Source: Pseudomonas sp. RIT-562 (GTDB taxonomy: Bacteria; Pseudomonadota; Gammaproteobacteria; Pseudomonadales; Pseudomonadaceae). From it: a stretch of DNA of 64,000 bases. The stretch lies in contig NZ_JAPJIV010000001.1 of assembly GCF_026241895.1 (NCBI RefSeq), positions 62,001 through 126,000 on the forward strand. The letters are read 5' to 3'. The position numbers and the translations under genes are program-made. Below, in pieces: positions 26,368 to 37,123 of the stretch. The notes under the pieces were generated by a model. It was not told the DNA's origin, did not search any database, and saw nothing but the letters and a program-made list of their open reading frames with translations. The first letter of the stretch is position 1. The number at the start of each line of letters is the position of its first letter.

Positions 26368-26521
26368 GGCAAACCTCGCAGGATCTATACAGTTGATTCA
26401 CAGAAAATATTTCGGTTGAATCGAGTGTACCTCAACAACTTTTACGACACATAGGGTCAGCTCATGACCGATTTGTAATTTTTAGTCATCAGCGCTGTTG
26501 GTGCATGGCTTGCCATCGCCA

Positions 26522-26544
26522 TCGCCGGCAAGCCAGGCTCCTAC
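26522..26544. repeat. Single REP half-unit
   Basis: TCGCCGGCAAGCCAGGCTCC plus TAC matches the REP core; it stands between two acyl-CoA dehydrogenase genes, and the 192-base gap holds nothing else recognisable. Confidence 0.5.
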
Positions 26545-26559
26545 GGAATCGTGCAGCTG

Positions 26560-28356
26560 TCAGAGCGCAAACAATTGCGCAGGCAACTGCATCAGGCAAT
26601 CACTTCCCGCCTCTATCGCTGCACGATGAGCGGCTGTGCGGGGCAGCAGACGCTTGAAGTAGAACTCACTGGTTGCCAGTTTACCCCTGCAGTAATCGGC
26701 ATCCCCGGCGCCCTCGTCAAGCTGTGCCTGGGCGACCAGCGCCATGCGCAGCCATAGATAACCCAGAATGATGTAACCGCTGTACATCAAGTAATCCACA
26801 GAGGCCGCGCCGACTTCGTCGGGGTTTTTCATCGCGGCGATGCCCACCTGGGTCGTCACCTCGCCCCACTGCCGGTTCAGGTCGTTGAGCTGCGCCACGT
26901 AGCTGGACAGTTGCGGATGCGCGGCATTGGCGGCGCAAAACTTGTGCACGACTTTGGTGAAGCCTCGCAGCAACTTGCCCTGGCTGCCAAGCACCTTGCG
27001 CCCCAGCAGGTCCAACGCCTGGATGCCGTTGGTGCCTTCGTAGATCGGCGCGATGCGGCAGTCACGCACCAGCTGCTCCATGCCCCATTCGCGGATAAAC
27101 CCATGGCCGCCGTACACCTGCATGCCGAGGTTGGTCACTTCCAGGCCGGTATCGGTCATGAAGGCTTTGCAGATCGGTGTCAGGAACGCCAGCAAGTCCT
27201 CGGCATCCTGTCGCGCGGTTGCATCCGCACTCAAGTGCGCAACATCCAGCAACTGCGCGGTGAAGTAGGTGAGCGCGCGATTGCCTTCGTTGAAGGCTTT
27301 CATGGTCAGCAACATGCGGCGCACATCGGGGTGCACGATGATCGGATCGGCGGGTTTGTCCGGCGCCTTAGGCCCGGTCAGCGAGCGCATTTGCAGGCGA
27401 TCGTTGGCGTATTTGATCGCCCCCTGGAAACTCGCCTCCCCCAGGCACAGCCCCTGCATACCGGTGCCGAGGCGCGCATGGTTCATCATGGTGAACATGC
27501 AGTTCAGGCCTTTGTTCGGCTCCCCGATCAGGTAACCCGTGGCGCCATCAAAATTCAGCACGCAAGTGGCGGAGGCCTTGATGCCCATCTTGTGCTCAAT
27601 CGAGCCACAGGAAACACCGTTGCGCTCGCCCGCTTCGCCGTGGGCATCGGGCAGGAATTTAGGCACGATGAACAGCGAGATGCCTTTGGTCCCGGCTGGC
27701 GCATCCGGCAGTTTCGCCAGGACCAGGTGGATGATGTTGTCACTCAGGTCATGCTCGCCGGCCGAGATGAAAATCTTGCTGCCGGAGATCGCATAGCTGC
27801 CATCTGCAGCAGGCACGGCGCGGGTCTTGATGATGCCCAGGTCCGTGCCGCAATGGGCTTCGGTCAGGCACATGGTGCCGGTCCACTGGCCCGCAGTGAG
27901 TTTGCTCAGGTAGGTGTGTTTCTGAGCTTCAGTGCCATGGGCGTGAATCGCCGACATGGCGCCGTGGGTCAGCCCCGGGTACATGCCCCAGGAAGTGTTG
28001 CTGGAACCGACCATCTCGCTGATCACCAACCCCAGGGAACTGGGCAGGCCCTGGCCGCCGTACTCCGGATCAGCCGCCAGCCCATGCCAGCCACCTTCAA
28101 CATATTGCGCGAAGGCCTGCTTGAAACCCGCCGGCGTCGTCACAACACCCTGATCGAAATGGCAGCCTTCTTCGTCGCCACTACGGTTGAGCGGTGCGAG
28201 CACGTTCTCGCAGAATTTCGCCCCCTCTTCAAGAATCGCATTGACCATGTCCGGGCTGGCGTCAGCAGCTCCCAAGGCCGCGTAGTTGCTGTGAAAGTCG
28301 AAGACGTGGTCGATCAGAAAGCGCATGTCGCGCAGGGGGGCTTTATAGTCGGGCAT
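26560..28356 (-). CDS. Acyl-CoA dehydrogenase, long type, copy 2
   Basis: The 598-aa product is closely related to its neighbours, with [42 protein letters not shown] and the catalytic [16 protein letters not shown]. The start is taken at the second ATG ([13 protein letters not shown]), 8 bases after GGAG; an ATG two codons upstream sits too near the ribosome site. It follows the diguanylate cyclase gene by 90 bases in the same direction. Its function is fatty acyl-CoA oxidation in beta-oxidation, like the P. aeruginosa PA0506-PA0508 group that lies in the same position beside bio genes. Confidence 0.92.
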   Translation of the reverse strand: MPDYKAPLRDMRFLIDHVFDFHSNYAALGAADASPDMVNAILEEGAKFCENVLAPLNRSGDEEGCHFDQGVVTTPAGFKQAFAQYVEGGWHGLAADPEYGGQGLPSSLGLVISEMVGSSNTSWGMYPGLTHGAMSAIHAHGTEAQKHTYLSKLTAGQWTGTMCLTEAHCGTDLGIIKTRAVPAADGSYAISGSKIFISAGEHDLSDNIIHLVLAKLPDAPAGTKGISLFIVPKFLPDAHGEAGERNGVSCGSIEHKMGIKASATCVLNFDGATGYLIGEPNKGLNCMFTMMNHARLGTGMQGLCLGEASFQGAIKYANDRLQMRSLTGPKAPDKPADPIIVHPDVRRMLLTMKAFNEGNRALTYFTAQLLDVAHLSADATARQDAEDLLAFLTPICKAFMTDTGLEVTNLGMQVYGGHGFIREWGMEQLVRDCRIAPIYEGTNGIQALDLLGRKVLGSQGKLLRGFTKVVHKFCAANAAHPQLSSYVAQLNDLNRQWGEVTTQVGIAAMKNPDEVGAASVDYLMYSGYIILGYLWLRMALVAQAQLDEGAGDADYCRGKLATSEFYFKRLLPRTAAHRAAIEAGSDCLMQLPAQLFAL

Positions 28357-28446
28357 GGTCATTTCTCCGGCAGCAGATCACTCCAACCTACTGCCGCCGA
28401 ACCCGTCGGACAATCACAGTCCAGACGCTGAATGCGCCATCATCAC

Positions 28447-29736
28447 TCAATCCGTAGCGGCTTCCATGCGCACCGCGCCACGCCGGTTCTGCCCGAAGGC
28501 CACCACGCAGTTTCGCCCGGCGCCCTTGGCGCTGTAGAGCGCTTCGTCCGCCGATTTGAGCACGCGCTCCGGCGTTCGTTGCTCCAGCCGCTCGGCCACG
28601 CCGATGCTGACCGTCACCGAGACACTCGACGCGCTTGCACCCGCACGCCGCTGGCGCCCTTGCTGATCATCCTGGGGACGGTTGTCCTGGTTGCGCAGAT
28701 GGATGTTGTAGGTGGCGATAGACTCGCGGATGAGCTCCAGGTGCGGCAGGCATTCCTCCAGGCTTTTCCCGGCGAACACCAGGGCAAACTCCTCTCCTCC
28801 ATACCGATACGCCCGCCCACCACCGCCGACCTTGGACAATTTGCTGGCCACCAGCCGCAGCACCTGATCGCCGACATCGTGGCCATGGGTATCGTTGAAT
28901 TTCTTGAAGTAGTCGACGTCGCTCATCGCCAGCACATAGTTGCGCCCCAGGCGTTGCATGCGCTCATTCAGGGCGCGGCGGCCGGGCAGCCCGGTGAGCT
29001 CGTCGCGAAAAGCCATTTGATAGGCTTCATGGGCCACCGCTGCAGCGATCATCAGCATCACCTGGCTGCACATGATGTTCAGGGTGAAGGGCAGGATAAA
29101 AGTCTTCGGCAGCATCCAGAACAGGCCGAGCAGGCCGACCAGTTGCGCGGCATGCAAAGGCCGCGGGTGGCGCCAGTACTGCCACGCCAGCAGCAGGAAC
29201 GCCGCGACGAATACCGGATAGGCCAACTGGATCAAACTCATCCACGCGCCATGCAGGGCGGGCCAGCGGATTTCCGCCAGCCACATCTGCAAGGCCTGGG
29301 GATAACTTTGCTCCAGCCCCAGGGCGATACTGCCGACGGCCAGCAATACCGCGAACCGCGCCACCATGTCCTGGAACAGATGAGTGCGCTCCTGCCAGGC
29401 GGCAAATACGGCGAACAGCAGCGGCAGCAACAGACAACACAGATGAAACACCACCGCAGCATCCTCGCGTACCGTGCCGTTGTTGCGGTAGTAATCGGTC
29501 TGGGTGTCGAGCAGGTAGTAGGCGATGTACACCGTCAGCATCAGGAACAATTCGCGCTGACGCCGATAGACCGCGCAATAGGCGCCGCCTAGCAGCAGCA
29601 CCAGGGTCGGCAGGACATTGAACAGCGAAGTGAAAAATACGTTCAGGTCCTTGACGTACGCAGCCGCGAGCCCCGCGAGCAATAGCAGCAAAGACGGCAG
29701 GAAGTGGCTGAGACGAACAGCGGAAGAACGCGGCAA
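28447..29736 (-). CDS. Membrane-bound diguanylate cyclase (GGDEF)
   Basis: About seven hydrophobic segments fill residues 10-235, followed by a GGDEF domain: DELTGLPGRRALNERM, the metal Asp in MSDVDYFKKFNDTHGHD, and the active site GGEEF at 313-317. The product makes cyclic di-GMP from two GTP. The inhibitory RxxD site normally five residues before GGEEF is absent (GGGGRAYRY instead), so product feedback should be weak. A TTG start is used; no ATG lies in frame nearby. A proline/glutamine-rich insert (DNRPQDDQQGRQRRAG) interrupts the domain. It lies among acyl-CoA dehydrogenase genes. Confidence 0.9.
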   Translation of the reverse strand: MPRSSAVRLSHFLPSLLLLLAGLAAAYVKDLNVFFTSLFNVLPTLVLLLGGAYCAVYRRQRELFLMLTVYIAYYLLDTQTDYYRNNGTVREDAAVVFHLCCLLLPLLFAVFAAWQERTHLFQDMVARFAVLLAVGSIALGLEQSYPQALQMWLAEIRWPALHGAWMSLIQLAYPVFVAAFLLLAWQYWRHPRPLHAAQLVGLLGLFWMLPKTFILPFTLNIMCSQVMLMIAAAVAHEAYQMAFRDELTGLPGRRALNERMQRLGRNYVLAMSDVDYFKKFNDTHGHDVGDQVLRLVASKLSKVGGGGRAYRYGGEEFALVFAGKSLEECLPHLELIRESIATYNIHLRNQDNRPQDDQQGRQRRAGASASSVSVTVSIGVAERLEQRTPERVLKSADEALYSAKGAGRNCVVAFGQNRRGAVRMEAATD

Positions 29737-29907
29737 GGGTTGGTTCCGGCCTGGCTAAGGTTGATGGCACGCGCATGAATCATCGCAGTAAAACACAGCC
29801 CTGAGAGAGATGTCATATGGCCATCTTCTTTAACGGCCCGACCGGGGGATTTCTTGATGGGCAGGGACAAATATTTATCCATCCCTGGTTAAAAGCAGGC
29901 ACAAAAA

Positions 29908-29935
29908 AACCGCTGCTCCCGAAGAAGCAGCGGTT
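29908..29935 (-). terminator. Terminator of acyl-CoA dehydrogenase copy 3
   Basis: A 10-bp stem AACCGCTGCT/AGCAGCGGTT with an 8-base loop is followed on the minus strand by TTTTT. It lies 20 bases past the stop. Confidence 0.85.
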
Positions 29936-29955
29936 TGGTCGGAACTGCCCGAGGC

Positions 29956-31761
29956 TTAGTAGCCCAGTGCGAAGTTCTCTTCTTTCATGTCCATCAGGTT
30001 GCCAGCGCCCGACAGCATGGTCGCCACGTGAGTGCGAGTACGCGGCAGGATGCGCTGGAAGTAGAAGCGCGCAGTCTGCAGCTTGGCGGTGTAGAACGCC
30101 TCGTCGGAAGTGCCCGCAGCCAGTTTCTCGGCAGCCAGGCGCGCCATGTCAGCCCAGAAGTAGGCCAGGCAGGCGTAACCGGAGTACATCAGATAGTCCA
30201 CGGAAGCCGCGCCGACTTCTTCGCGATCTTTCATGGCGGCCATACCGACCTTCATGGTCAGCTCGCCCCATTCCTTGTTGATTGCAGCCAGCGGAGTGAC
30301 GAATTCCTGAACGGCTTCGTTGCCTTCGTTGGTCTGGCAGAACTTGTGGACGATCTTGGTGAAGCCTTTCAGAGCCTCGCCTTGAGTCATCAACACTTTA
30401 CGGCCCAGCAGGTCGAGTGCCTGGATACCGGTGGTGCCTTCGTACAGCATCGAAATGCGGCTGTCGCGAACGTTCTGCTCCATGCCCCACTCGGCGATGA
30501 AGCCGTGGCCGCCGTAGATTTGCACGCCGTGGTTGGCGGACTCGAAGCCCACTTCAGTCATGAAGGCTTTAGCGATTGGAGTCATGAAGGCCAGCAGTGC
30601 GTCGGCTTTCTTCTTCTCTTCCTCGTCTACGCCGTATTTGACGATGTCGACTTGCTTGGCGGTGAAATAAACCATCGCGCGGTTGCCTTCGGCGAACGCC
30701 TTCATGGTCAACAGCATGCGACGTACATCAGGGTGCACGATGATCGGGTCAGCGGCTTTTTCCGGCGCTTTCGGGCCAGTCAGCGAACGCATTTGCAGGC
30801 GATCGCGAGCGTATTTCAGGCCGCCCTGGAAGCCGATCTCGGCGTGGGCCAGACCTTGCAGCGCGGTACCCAGGCGAGCGGTGTTCATAAAGGTGAACAT
30901 GCAGTTCAGGCCTTTGTTCGCCGGGCCGATCAGGTAACCGGTGGCCCCGTCGAAGTTCATCACGCAGGTGGCGTTACCGTGGATGCCCATCTTGTGTTCC
31001 AGGGAACCGCAGGTCACAGCGTTACGTGCGCCGATCGAACCGTCTGCGTTCGGCATGAACTTGGGAACGATGAACAGCGAGATGCCTTTAGTGCCAGCCG
31101 GCGCGTCCGGCAGGCGTGCGAGCACGATGTGGACGATGTTGTCGGCCATGTCGTGTTCACCGGCCGAGATGAAGATCTTGGTGCCGGAGACTTTGTAGGA
31201 ACCGTCGGCCTGAGGCTCGGCCTTGGTGCGCAGCATGCCCAGGTCGGTGCCGCAGTGTGGTTCGGTCAGGCACATGGTGCCTGTCCACTCGCCGGATACC
31301 AGCTTGGTCAGGTAAGCCTCTTGTTGCTCAGGCGTGCCGTGCTCGGAAATGGTGTTCATCGCACCATGGGACAGGCCTGGGTACATGCCCCACGACCAGT
31401 TGGCTTCGCCGACCATTTCGCTCACAGCCAGACCCAGGGACTCCGGCAGGCCTTGGCCGCCGTGCTCTACGTCGTGGGCCAGGCTTGGCCAGCCGCCTTC
31501 TACGAATTGCTTGTAGGCTTCTTTGAAACCAGTCGGGGTCTTAACGCCGGACTCGCTCCAGGTGCAGCCTTCGGTGTCACCCACGCGGTTCAGCGGAGCC
31601 AATACCTGCTCACAAAACTTGGCGCCTTCTTCGAGAATGGCGTCAACCATGTCCGGAGTTGCGTCTGCGCAAGCCGGGAGGCTCGAATAGTGCGCTTCGT
31701 AGCCGAGCAGCTCGTCACGAACGAAGCGAATATCACGCAAGGGGGCCTTGTAGTCAGGCAT
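29956..31761 (-). CDS. Acyl-CoA dehydrogenase, long type, copy 3 (PsrA-box promoter)
   Basis: The 601-aa protein begins [19 protein letters not shown] and contains [37 protein letters not shown] and the catalytic [18 protein letters not shown]-terminal extension to residue 601 is present. It catalyses the first step of fatty acid beta-oxidation. A PsrA-type operator lies 62-88 bases upstream of its start, so de-repression by long-chain fatty acids is expected. It has its own terminator and is separately transcribed from the other two copies. Confidence 0.93.
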   Translation of the reverse strand: MPDYKAPLRDIRFVRDELLGYEAHYSSLPACADATPDMVDAILEEGAKFCEQVLAPLNRVGDTEGCTWSESGVKTPTGFKEAYKQFVEGGWPSLAHDVEHGGQGLPESLGLAVSEMVGEANWSWGMYPGLSHGAMNTISEHGTPEQQEAYLTKLVSGEWTGTMCLTEPHCGTDLGMLRTKAEPQADGSYKVSGTKIFISAGEHDMADNIVHIVLARLPDAPAGTKGISLFIVPKFMPNADGSIGARNAVTCGSLEHKMGIHGNATCVMNFDGATGYLIGPANKGLNCMFTFMNTARLGTALQGLAHAEIGFQGGLKYARDRLQMRSLTGPKAPEKAADPIIVHPDVRRMLLTMKAFAEGNRAMVYFTAKQVDIVKYGVDEEEKKKADALLAFMTPIAKAFMTEVGFESANHGVQIYGGHGFIAEWGMEQNVRDSRISMLYEGTTGIQALDLLGRKVLMTQGEALKGFTKIVHKFCQTNEGNEAVQEFVTPLAAINKEWGELTMKVGMAAMKDREEVGAASVDYLMYSGYACLAYFWADMARLAAEKLAAGTSDEAFYTAKLQTARFYFQRILPRTRTHVATMLSGAGNLMDMKEENFALGY

Positions 31762-31822
31762 AGCGATAAACCTCTGCTGATGTAACCGGGGATGAACGAC
31801 CGCGTTGATTTGTTGTGGCGGT

Positions 31823-31849
31823 CAAACAGTTGTTTGAAACATACGTTTA
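31823..31849. promoter_or_regulatory. PsrA-type operator, two overlapping sites
   Basis: CAAAC-AGTT-GTTTG at 31823-31836 is a perfect match to the published PsrA pattern (G/C)AAAC-N2-4-GTTT(G/C). It is followed, sharing one base, by GAAAC-ATAC-GTTTA. It stands upstream of the leftward acyl-CoA dehydrogenase gene. PsrA represses beta-oxidation genes until it binds long-chain fatty acids. Confidence 0.7.
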
Positions 31850-31992
31850 CGACCAAACCTTGTCAAGCGTCGATCTTTTGCCGTTCGTCATCACGGCTTC
31901 TGCATTTTCCACAGGCAGCCGTCCTCAGCCGCTGCCGGGTTGAAGCGGGCTATACAAAAGATTAGTTGAGCGATAAGGACTTACGCACAAAA

Positions 31993-32014
31993 ACGCCGCG
32001 AACAGGCGCGGCGT
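31993..32014 (-). terminator. Terminator of the 98-aa protein gene / bio transcript
   Basis: ACGCCGCG/CGCGGCGT stem with loop AACAGG is followed on the minus strand by TTTTTG. It lies 25 bases past the stop. Confidence 0.8.
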
Positions 32015-32038
32015 CTGGAGTGTTGCGCGAGGATGGAT

Positions 32039-32335
32039 TCAGGCGTACGTGTCGATCAACGTACCGAGCATTTCATCGGAAGCCTTGGCGATCTTCACGC
32101 CGAGTTCTGCCTGGTATTTGCCCTGGGACATCTCGATCAGGTTGCTGGCCACGTCTGATAGCTGGCTGCTATCCACCGAACGCAAACGACTAGCCTGAAT
32201 ATCCGAAGATTGACTGGCCGCCGACCGTTCGAGGGTATTGTTGGCAATCTGCCCTGCGGCCTGGTCTATGCGGTGCTGTCCGGTCTGAACTGTGCTCAGC
32301 CCGGCATAAAAAGCGCTGTTACCTGAGATTTCCAT
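32039..32335 (-). CDS. Hypothetical 98-aa protein with flagellar-rod-like N-terminus
   Basis: The product starts MEISGNSAFYAGLSTVQTGQHRIDQAAGQIANNTLE. The AxxQIANN pattern resembles the N-terminal helix of flagellar rod and hook proteins, but the size and location argue against a structural flagellar role. The C-terminal half (YQAELGVKIAKASDEMLGTLIDTYA) also resembles the C-terminal helix of such proteins. A homologue sits at the same place, between bioD and the acyl-CoA dehydrogenases, in P. aeruginosa (PA0505), and it is uncharacterised. Confidence 0.75.
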   Translation of the reverse strand: MEISGNSAFYAGLSTVQTGQHRIDQAAGQIANNTLERSAASQSSDIQASRLRSVDSSQLSDVASNLIEMSQGKYQAELGVKIAKASDEMLGTLIDTYA

Positions 32336-32441
32336 CGCAGAATTCGTCCTTGTGAAGGAACAACAACCTTCATTGAAGCAGACCTGCAGCGAAAAGGCCC
32401 GACAAAAACACTAATGGCACAGTGCCTTACCATAGGCAAAA

Positions 32442-33122
32442 CTAGTCCAGCAGATCCAGCTGCAGATGCTCGGCCACCGCTTCCGCACTCACCAGCTTGA
32501 GTTTTGGCACCCGGCCCAGACATGGCGCAGGGATCCGCTCGGCCAGCGTCGCCAGGTTTTCTTCCAGACGCGAAGTCTTCGGATCGATGATATTGGCGAC
32601 CCAGCCCGCCAGTTGCAGGCCATCGCGGGCAATGGCTTCGGCGGTCAACAGCGCGTGATTGATGCAGCCCAGGCGCACACCCACCACGAGGATGACCGGC
32701 AGATTCAGCGCCTTCGCCAAGTCCGACAGGTTGTCCTGGTCCGCCAATGGTACCCGCCAGCCGCCAGCCCCTTCGATCAGGGTGAAGTCCGCCTGCATGT
32801 CCAGAATCTGCTGCATCGGGATGAACAGCGATTGCACGGTCAACGCCACCCCGGCTTCCCGGGCGGCCAGGTGCGGGGCAATAGCGGGTTCGAACGCCAC
32901 CGGATTGACCTGCACATACTTCAGCGGCAAGGAACATTCCGCCAGCAATGCCAATGCATCGGCATTGCGCAAACCCTTGGGGGTTACATCGCAGCCAGAG
33001 GCCACCGGCTTGCCCGCTGCCGTGCTCATTCCGGCCGACCGCGCGGCGTGCAGCAAGCCGGCGGCTACGGTGGTCTTGCCCACATCGGTGTCCGTACCGG
33101 TGATGAAATAGGCTGCGCTCAT
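32442..33122 (-). CDS. bioD: Dethiobiotin synthetase
   Basis: The 226-aa enzyme begins [20 protein letters not shown] with the P-loop lysine K15, and has the substrate segment GKPVASGCD and the GAGGWRVPL loop. It closes the ureido ring of dethiobiotin using CO2 and ATP, the penultimate step of biotin synthesis. Its start overlaps the bioC stop by 4 bases. It is the last gene of the leftward bioBFHCD group. Confidence 0.96.
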   Translation of the reverse strand: MSAAYFITGTDTDVGKTTVAAGLLHAARSAGMSTAAGKPVASGCDVTPKGLRNADALALLAECSLPLKYVQVNPVAFEPAIAPHLAAREAGVALTVQSLFIPMQQILDMQADFTLIEGAGGWRVPLADQDNLSDLAKALNLPVILVVGVRLGCINHALLTAEAIARDGLQLAGWVANIIDPKTSRLEENLATLAERIPAPCLGRVPKLKLVSAEAVAEHLQLDLLD

Positions 33123-33931
33123 AAAGGTTTCTCCAGCACCGCGTAGACCACTTGATAAGTCGCCGGCAGACCTTCGGCCTGACGAAACTGCTCATAAGCC
33201 TCGATCAAGCCGAGAATTCGCGCGCGACCGGTCAAACCACCGGGCCGCCCAGGATTAATGTTGTGCGCACCCAACGCCTTGAGTTCATGGGTCAGGCTGC
33301 GCACATCAGGGTAATGCAGCACATGTGCACAGGTTTGCAGGCTCGCTACACGCAAGCCACTGTCCGCGCACAGATGCTGGTAGATACCCAGCTCGCGGAA
33401 GCGATTAACGTGAACCATGCCATCCACTCTGCGCCAACTGTCACGCAACTCGGACAACGTGCCCACACACAGACTAGCAAATGCGAAAACGCCTCCCGGT
33501 TTCAGCACCCGCCGGACTTCACTGAGCACTGAGGCGAAATCCGCGCACCATTGCACCGCCAGGCTGGAAAAGATCAGGTCACAGCTCGCATCCTGCAACG
33601 GCAGGCTCTCCGCGTCCCCGGCAATGAAGTGAGTGGCGCCACCCAGTGGGCGAGCGTGAGCCAGCATGCCTTCGGCGATATCCAGCGCCACACCTTGGGC
33701 GTCGGTAAAGCGCTCGCCCAGTGCGCGGCTGAAATAGCCCGTGCCACAGCCCAGGTCCAGCCAGCGATCCGGTGAAAAATCTTCCGGCAGGCGACTCAGC
33801 AACTGGCTGCCGACATCGCGCTGCAATTCGGCCACGCTGTCGTAGGTGCCTGCCGCCCGGGAAAAGGAGGCCGCCACCTGGCGTTTGTCCGGCAAACCGC
33901 CGGACAGGTTGGGAAGGGACAGGTCAGTCAT
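33119..33931 (-). CDS. bioC: Malonyl-ACP O-methyltransferase
   Basis: The 270-aa SAM-dependent methyltransferase shows motif [16 protein letters not shown] and the ACP-directed segment typical of BioC ([25 protein letters not shown]). It methylates malonyl-ACP so that the fatty acid machinery can build the pimelate chain. I use the ATG at 33931, which gives normal length and an 8-base overlap with bioH; the longer frame reads back into bioH. Confidence 0.95.
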   Translation of the reverse strand: MTDLSLPNLSGGLPDKRQVAASFSRAAGTYDSVAELQRDVGSQLLSRLPEDFSPDRWLDLGCGTGYFSRALGERFTDAQGVALDIAEGMLAHARPLGGATHFIAGDAESLPLQDASCDLIFSSLAVQWCADFASVLSEVRRVLKPGGVFAFASLCVGTLSELRDSWRRVDGMVHVNRFRELGIYQHLCADSGLRVASLQTCAHVLHYPDVRSLTHELKALGAHNINPGRPGGLTGRARILGLIEAYEQFRQAEGLPATYQVVYAVLEKPL

Positions 33932-34655
33932 CGCCGCACTCGTGCAAAAAAGCCTGGATCGCCCCCGCCACTCCGTGCGGGTCCTCCAGGAGAAACGCGT
34001 GACCGGCCTGTTCAATCAGACCGATTTCCACATCCGGCAGCAACGCCAGCAACTCGCCCGCGGCTTCCGCAGGCACTAATCCGTCCAGACCGGCGAACAG
34101 GTGCAACTGCGGACCGCGAAAGGCCTGCAATGCCTGGCGCGTATCCAGTTGCGCAAGCAGCTCCAGGCCGCTCATCAATACCTCTGGCGAACTGTGCGGA
34201 GCTCCCCCCAGCAACAGCCGCGACAGGCCGCGGGCATCTTCGGCGCCCTGAGCGCACAGCAGCGAGAACCGCTTGAGGGTCATGCGCGAGTCGTCGCGAC
34301 AACCGGCCAAAAAAGCATCGAAGGTTTCACCGGGCATCGCGCTCGGCCAGTGTTGATGGGCGACGAAGGAAGGATTGCTCGCCAGCGTCAGCAGACCGCA
34401 GCAGCGATCACCGCGCCGTGCCGCCAATTCAGACGCCAACATGCCGCCTAATGACCAGCCGCCCAGCCATGCATCTTGAGGTACGGTCGAGTCGAGTTCG
34501 TCGAGCCAGTCTTCGAGATCACTCGACTCCAGTTCCGGCAGCGGTTCGATCTCGACATGCAGGTGTTCATCCAGCCCTTGCAACGCCGCCGCCAAAGGCT
34601 CCAGGGGAGAAATCCCCAGGCCCCAGCCTGGCAGCAGAATCAGTCGATTACGCAT
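33924..34655 (-). CDS. bioH: Pimeloyl-ACP methyl ester esterase
   Basis: The 243-aa alpha/beta-hydrolase has the nucleophile Ser68 in GGWSLGG, the catalytic aspartate in [10 protein letters not shown] and the histidine in [12 protein letters not shown]. It removes the methyl group from pimeloyl-ACP methyl ester, ending chain elongation. It overlaps bioF by 8 bases and bioC by 8, so the operon is tightly coupled. Confidence 0.95.
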   Translation of the reverse strand: MRNRLILLPGWGLGISPLEPLAAALQGLDEHLHVEIEPLPELESSDLEDWLDELDSTVPQDAWLGGWSLGGMLASELAARRGDRCCGLLTLASNPSFVAHQHWPSAMPGETFDAFLAGCRDDSRMTLKRFSLLCAQGAEDARGLSRLLLGGAPHSSPEVLMSGLELLAQLDTRQALQAFRGPQLHLFAGLDGLVPAEAAGELLALLPDVEIGLIEQAGHAFLLEDPHGVAGAIQAFLHECGDD

Positions 34656-35826
34656 GGCTTGGCTCCGCCCCCAATTGTTGAAAACAATCTGCCAGTGCGT
34701 TTAACAATAGCTGCACCTGCGCTTCGCTGTGCGCAGCGGTCAAGGTCACCCGTAGCCGGGCGCTTCCGGCAGGCACAGTGGGTGGGCGGATTGCTGTCAC
34801 CATCAGGCCGCGCTCGCGGAGCATTTGCGACAGGCGAATCGCGCGACCGGCATCGCCGACCATGATCGGCTGGATAGGGGTAAAGCTGTCCATCAACTCC
34901 AGGCCAATCTGCTGTGCGCCGTGGCGGAACTGGCTGATCAATGCCTTCAAGTGTTCACGCCGCCAGTGTTCGCTGCGCAGCAGTTCGAGGCTCTTCAGGG
35001 TTGCGCACGCCAGGGCGGGGGGCTGACTGGTGGTGTAGATATAGGGGCGGGCGAATTGGATCAGGCTTTCGATCAGCTCTTCGCTGCCCGCGACAAAGGC
35101 TCCTGCCGTGCCGAAGGCCTTGCCCAGCGTGCCCACCAGCACCGGCACATCGTCCTGGCTCAGGCCGAAGTGCTCGACGATTCCACCGCCGTTGGCACCC
35201 AGCGGGCCAAAACCGTGGGCATCATCGACCATCAACCACGCGCCTTTCGCCCGTGCTTCACGAGCCAGGGCGGGCAGATCGGCGATATCGCCGTCCATGC
35301 TGAACACTCCGTCGGTGACGACCAGAGTATTGCCAGTGGCTTTTTCCAGGCGCTTGGCCAGGCTGGTCGCGTCGTTATGCAGGTAACGATTGAAACGCGC
35401 ACCGGATAGCAGGCCGGCGTCCAGCAAAGAGGCATGATTAAGCCGGTCTTCCAGCACTGTATCGCCCTGCCCCACCAAGGCAGTCACGGCCCCGAGATTG
35501 GCCATGTAACCGGTGGTGAACAACAGTGCGCGGGGCCGGCCGGTCAGGTCGGCCAAGGCTTCTTCGAGTGCATGATGCGGGCTGCTGTGACCGATCACCA
35601 GATGGGACGCCCCACCACCGACGCCCCACTTGGAGGCGCCAGCGCGCCAGGCTTCGATCACTTGCGGATGGTTCGCCAGGCCCAGGTAGTCGTTGTTGCA
35701 GAAGGCGAGCAACGGCTGGCCATCGACCACCACTTGCGGGCCCTGAGGGCTTTCGAGCAGCGGGCGCTGGCGGTAGAGGTTTTCGGCACGACGGGCAGCA
35801 AGCCGTGCACGGAGATCAAAAGACAT
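34648..35826 (-). CDS. bioF: 8-amino-7-oxononanoate synthase
   Basis: The 392-aa PLP enzyme of the alpha-oxoamine synthase family has [23 protein letters not shown] and the PLP lysine in [13 protein letters not shown]. It condenses pimeloyl-ACP with alanine. I start at [10 protein letters not shown]; the frame extends 28 codons further but into the REP-containing spacer. bioB lies upstream on the same strand beyond that spacer. Confidence 0.96.
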   Translation of the reverse strand: MSFDLRARLAARRAENLYRQRPLLESPQGPQVVVDGQPLLAFCNNDYLGLANHPQVIEAWRAGASKWGVGGGASHLVIGHSSPHHALEEALADLTGRPRALLFTTGYMANLGAVTALVGQGDTVLEDRLNHASLLDAGLLSGARFNRYLHNDATSLAKRLEKATGNTLVVTDGVFSMDGDIADLPALAREARAKGAWLMVDDAHGFGPLGANGGGIVEHFGLSQDDVPVLVGTLGKAFGTAGAFVAGSEELIESLIQFARPYIYTTSQPPALACATLKSLELLRSEHWRREHLKALISQFRHGAQQIGLELMDSFTPIQPIMVGDAGRAIRLSQMLRERGLMVTAIRPPTVPAGSARLRVTLTAAHSEAQVQLLLNALADCFQQLGAEPSHA

Positions 35827-35871
35827 GCAGGCCTCGGAGGTTAAATCACATAAAACAATGCGGACACACCC

Positions 35872-35956
35872 CCTGTAGGAGTGAGCCTGCTCGCGATGGG
35901 GCCAGTACATTCAACATTGATGTCGACGCAATCGCGAGCAGGCTCACTCCTACAGG
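35872..35956. repeat. Paired REP element between bioB and bioF
   Basis: CCTGTAGGAGTGAGCCTGCT and its inverse complement are separated by about 40 bases. The element lies inside the bio operon and could change the balance between bioB and bioF mRNA. Confidence 0.9.
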
Positions 35957-35978
35957 GTTGGCATTTCAATCAGGAGTA

Positions 35979-37034
35979 TCAGACCGCGGCGTTATAGAAC
36001 TGCTCGCTGCTCTTCTGCTCCACCAACGCTTGCTCAATCGCCGCCTGGTGTACCTCGTCCGCATGCTCTTCACGTGCTTCCGGCAGGATTCCCAGGCGCG
36101 AGAACAACTGCATGTCCTTGTCAGCCTGCGGGTTGGCGGTGGTCAGCAATTTGTCACCGTAGAAAATCGAGTTGGCACCGGCGAAAAATGCCAGGGCCTG
36201 CATCTGCTCGTTCATTGCTTCACGGCCTGCGGACAGGCGCACATGGGACTGCGGCATGAGGATGCGCGCGACCGCCAGCATGCGGATGAAATCGAACGGG
36301 TCGATGTCCTCGGCATTTTCCAACGGAGTGCCGGCGACTTTCACCAGCATGTTGATCGGCACCGACTCCGGATGCTCCGGCAGGTTGGCCAGCTGGATCA
36401 GCAGGTTGGCGCGGTCGTCGAGGGATTCGCCCATGCCGAGGATGCCGCCCGAGCAGATCTTCATTCCGGAATCACGCACGTAGGCCAGGGTCTGCAGGCG
36501 CTCACTGTAAGTACGGGTGGTGATGATGCTGCCGTAGAACTCCGGCGACGTGTCGAGGTTGTGGTTGTAATAGTCCAGGCCAGCCTGGGCCAGCGCTTCG
36601 GTCTGGTCCTGATCGAGACGGCCGAGGGTCATGCAGGTTTCCAGGCCCATGGCTTTCACGCCTTTGACCATCTCCAGTACATAGGGCATGTCCTTGGCCG
36701 AAGGATGCTTCCAGGCGGCGCCCATGCAAAACCGAGTCGAGCCGATGGCTTTGGCGCGAGCGGCCTCATCGAGGACCTTCTGCACTTCCATCAGCTTTTC
36801 TTTTTCCAGCCCGGTGTTGTAGTGACCCGACTGCGGACAATATTTGCAATCTTCCGGGCAGGCGCCCGTCTTGATCGACAGCAAGGTGGAAACCTGCACG
36901 CGATTAGCGTCGAAATGCGCGCGGTGCACCGTCTGCGCCTGGAACAGCAGGTCATTGAATGGCTGCACGAAGAGTGCTTTGACTTCGGCCAAAGACCAGT
37001 CATGACGCAGGTTTGCAGTGGTGCTGGCGCTCAT
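35979..37034 (-). CDS. bioB: Biotin synthase
   Basis: The 351-aa radical SAM enzyme has the cluster cysteines C59, C63 and C66 ([12 protein letters not shown]) and the conserved [13 protein letters not shown] segment. It inserts sulfur into dethiobiotin from its second iron-sulfur cluster. AAGGAAA precedes the ATG. It is divergent from comF across about 90 bases holding both promoters. Confidence 0.97.
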   Translation of the reverse strand: MSASTTANLRHDWSLAEVKALFVQPFNDLLFQAQTVHRAHFDANRVQVSTLLSIKTGACPEDCKYCPQSGHYNTGLEKEKLMEVQKVLDEAARAKAIGSTRFCMGAAWKHPSAKDMPYVLEMVKGVKAMGLETCMTLGRLDQDQTEALAQAGLDYYNHNLDTSPEFYGSIITTRTYSERLQTLAYVRDSGMKICSGGILGMGESLDDRANLLIQLANLPEHPESVPINMLVKVAGTPLENAEDIDPFDFIRMLAVARILMPQSHVRLSAGREAMNEQMQALAFFAGANSIFYGDKLLTTANPQADKDMQLFSRLGILPEAREEHADEVHQAAIEQALVEQKSSEQFYNAAV

Positions 37035-37123
37035 GGGCGTTTCCTTGTTTTATGCTTGGCAGGCGCCGGGTATGGAATAACCACAGGCGCGACACGGATG
37101 TTCGGCATATTTAAGGAAGAGCG

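Noticed and set aside
29935..31785. 616-codon frame opposite acyl-CoA dehydrogenase copy 3, and a similar one at 26911-28431
   Set aside because: Both mirror the dehydrogenase genes and resemble each other only because the genes are paralogs.
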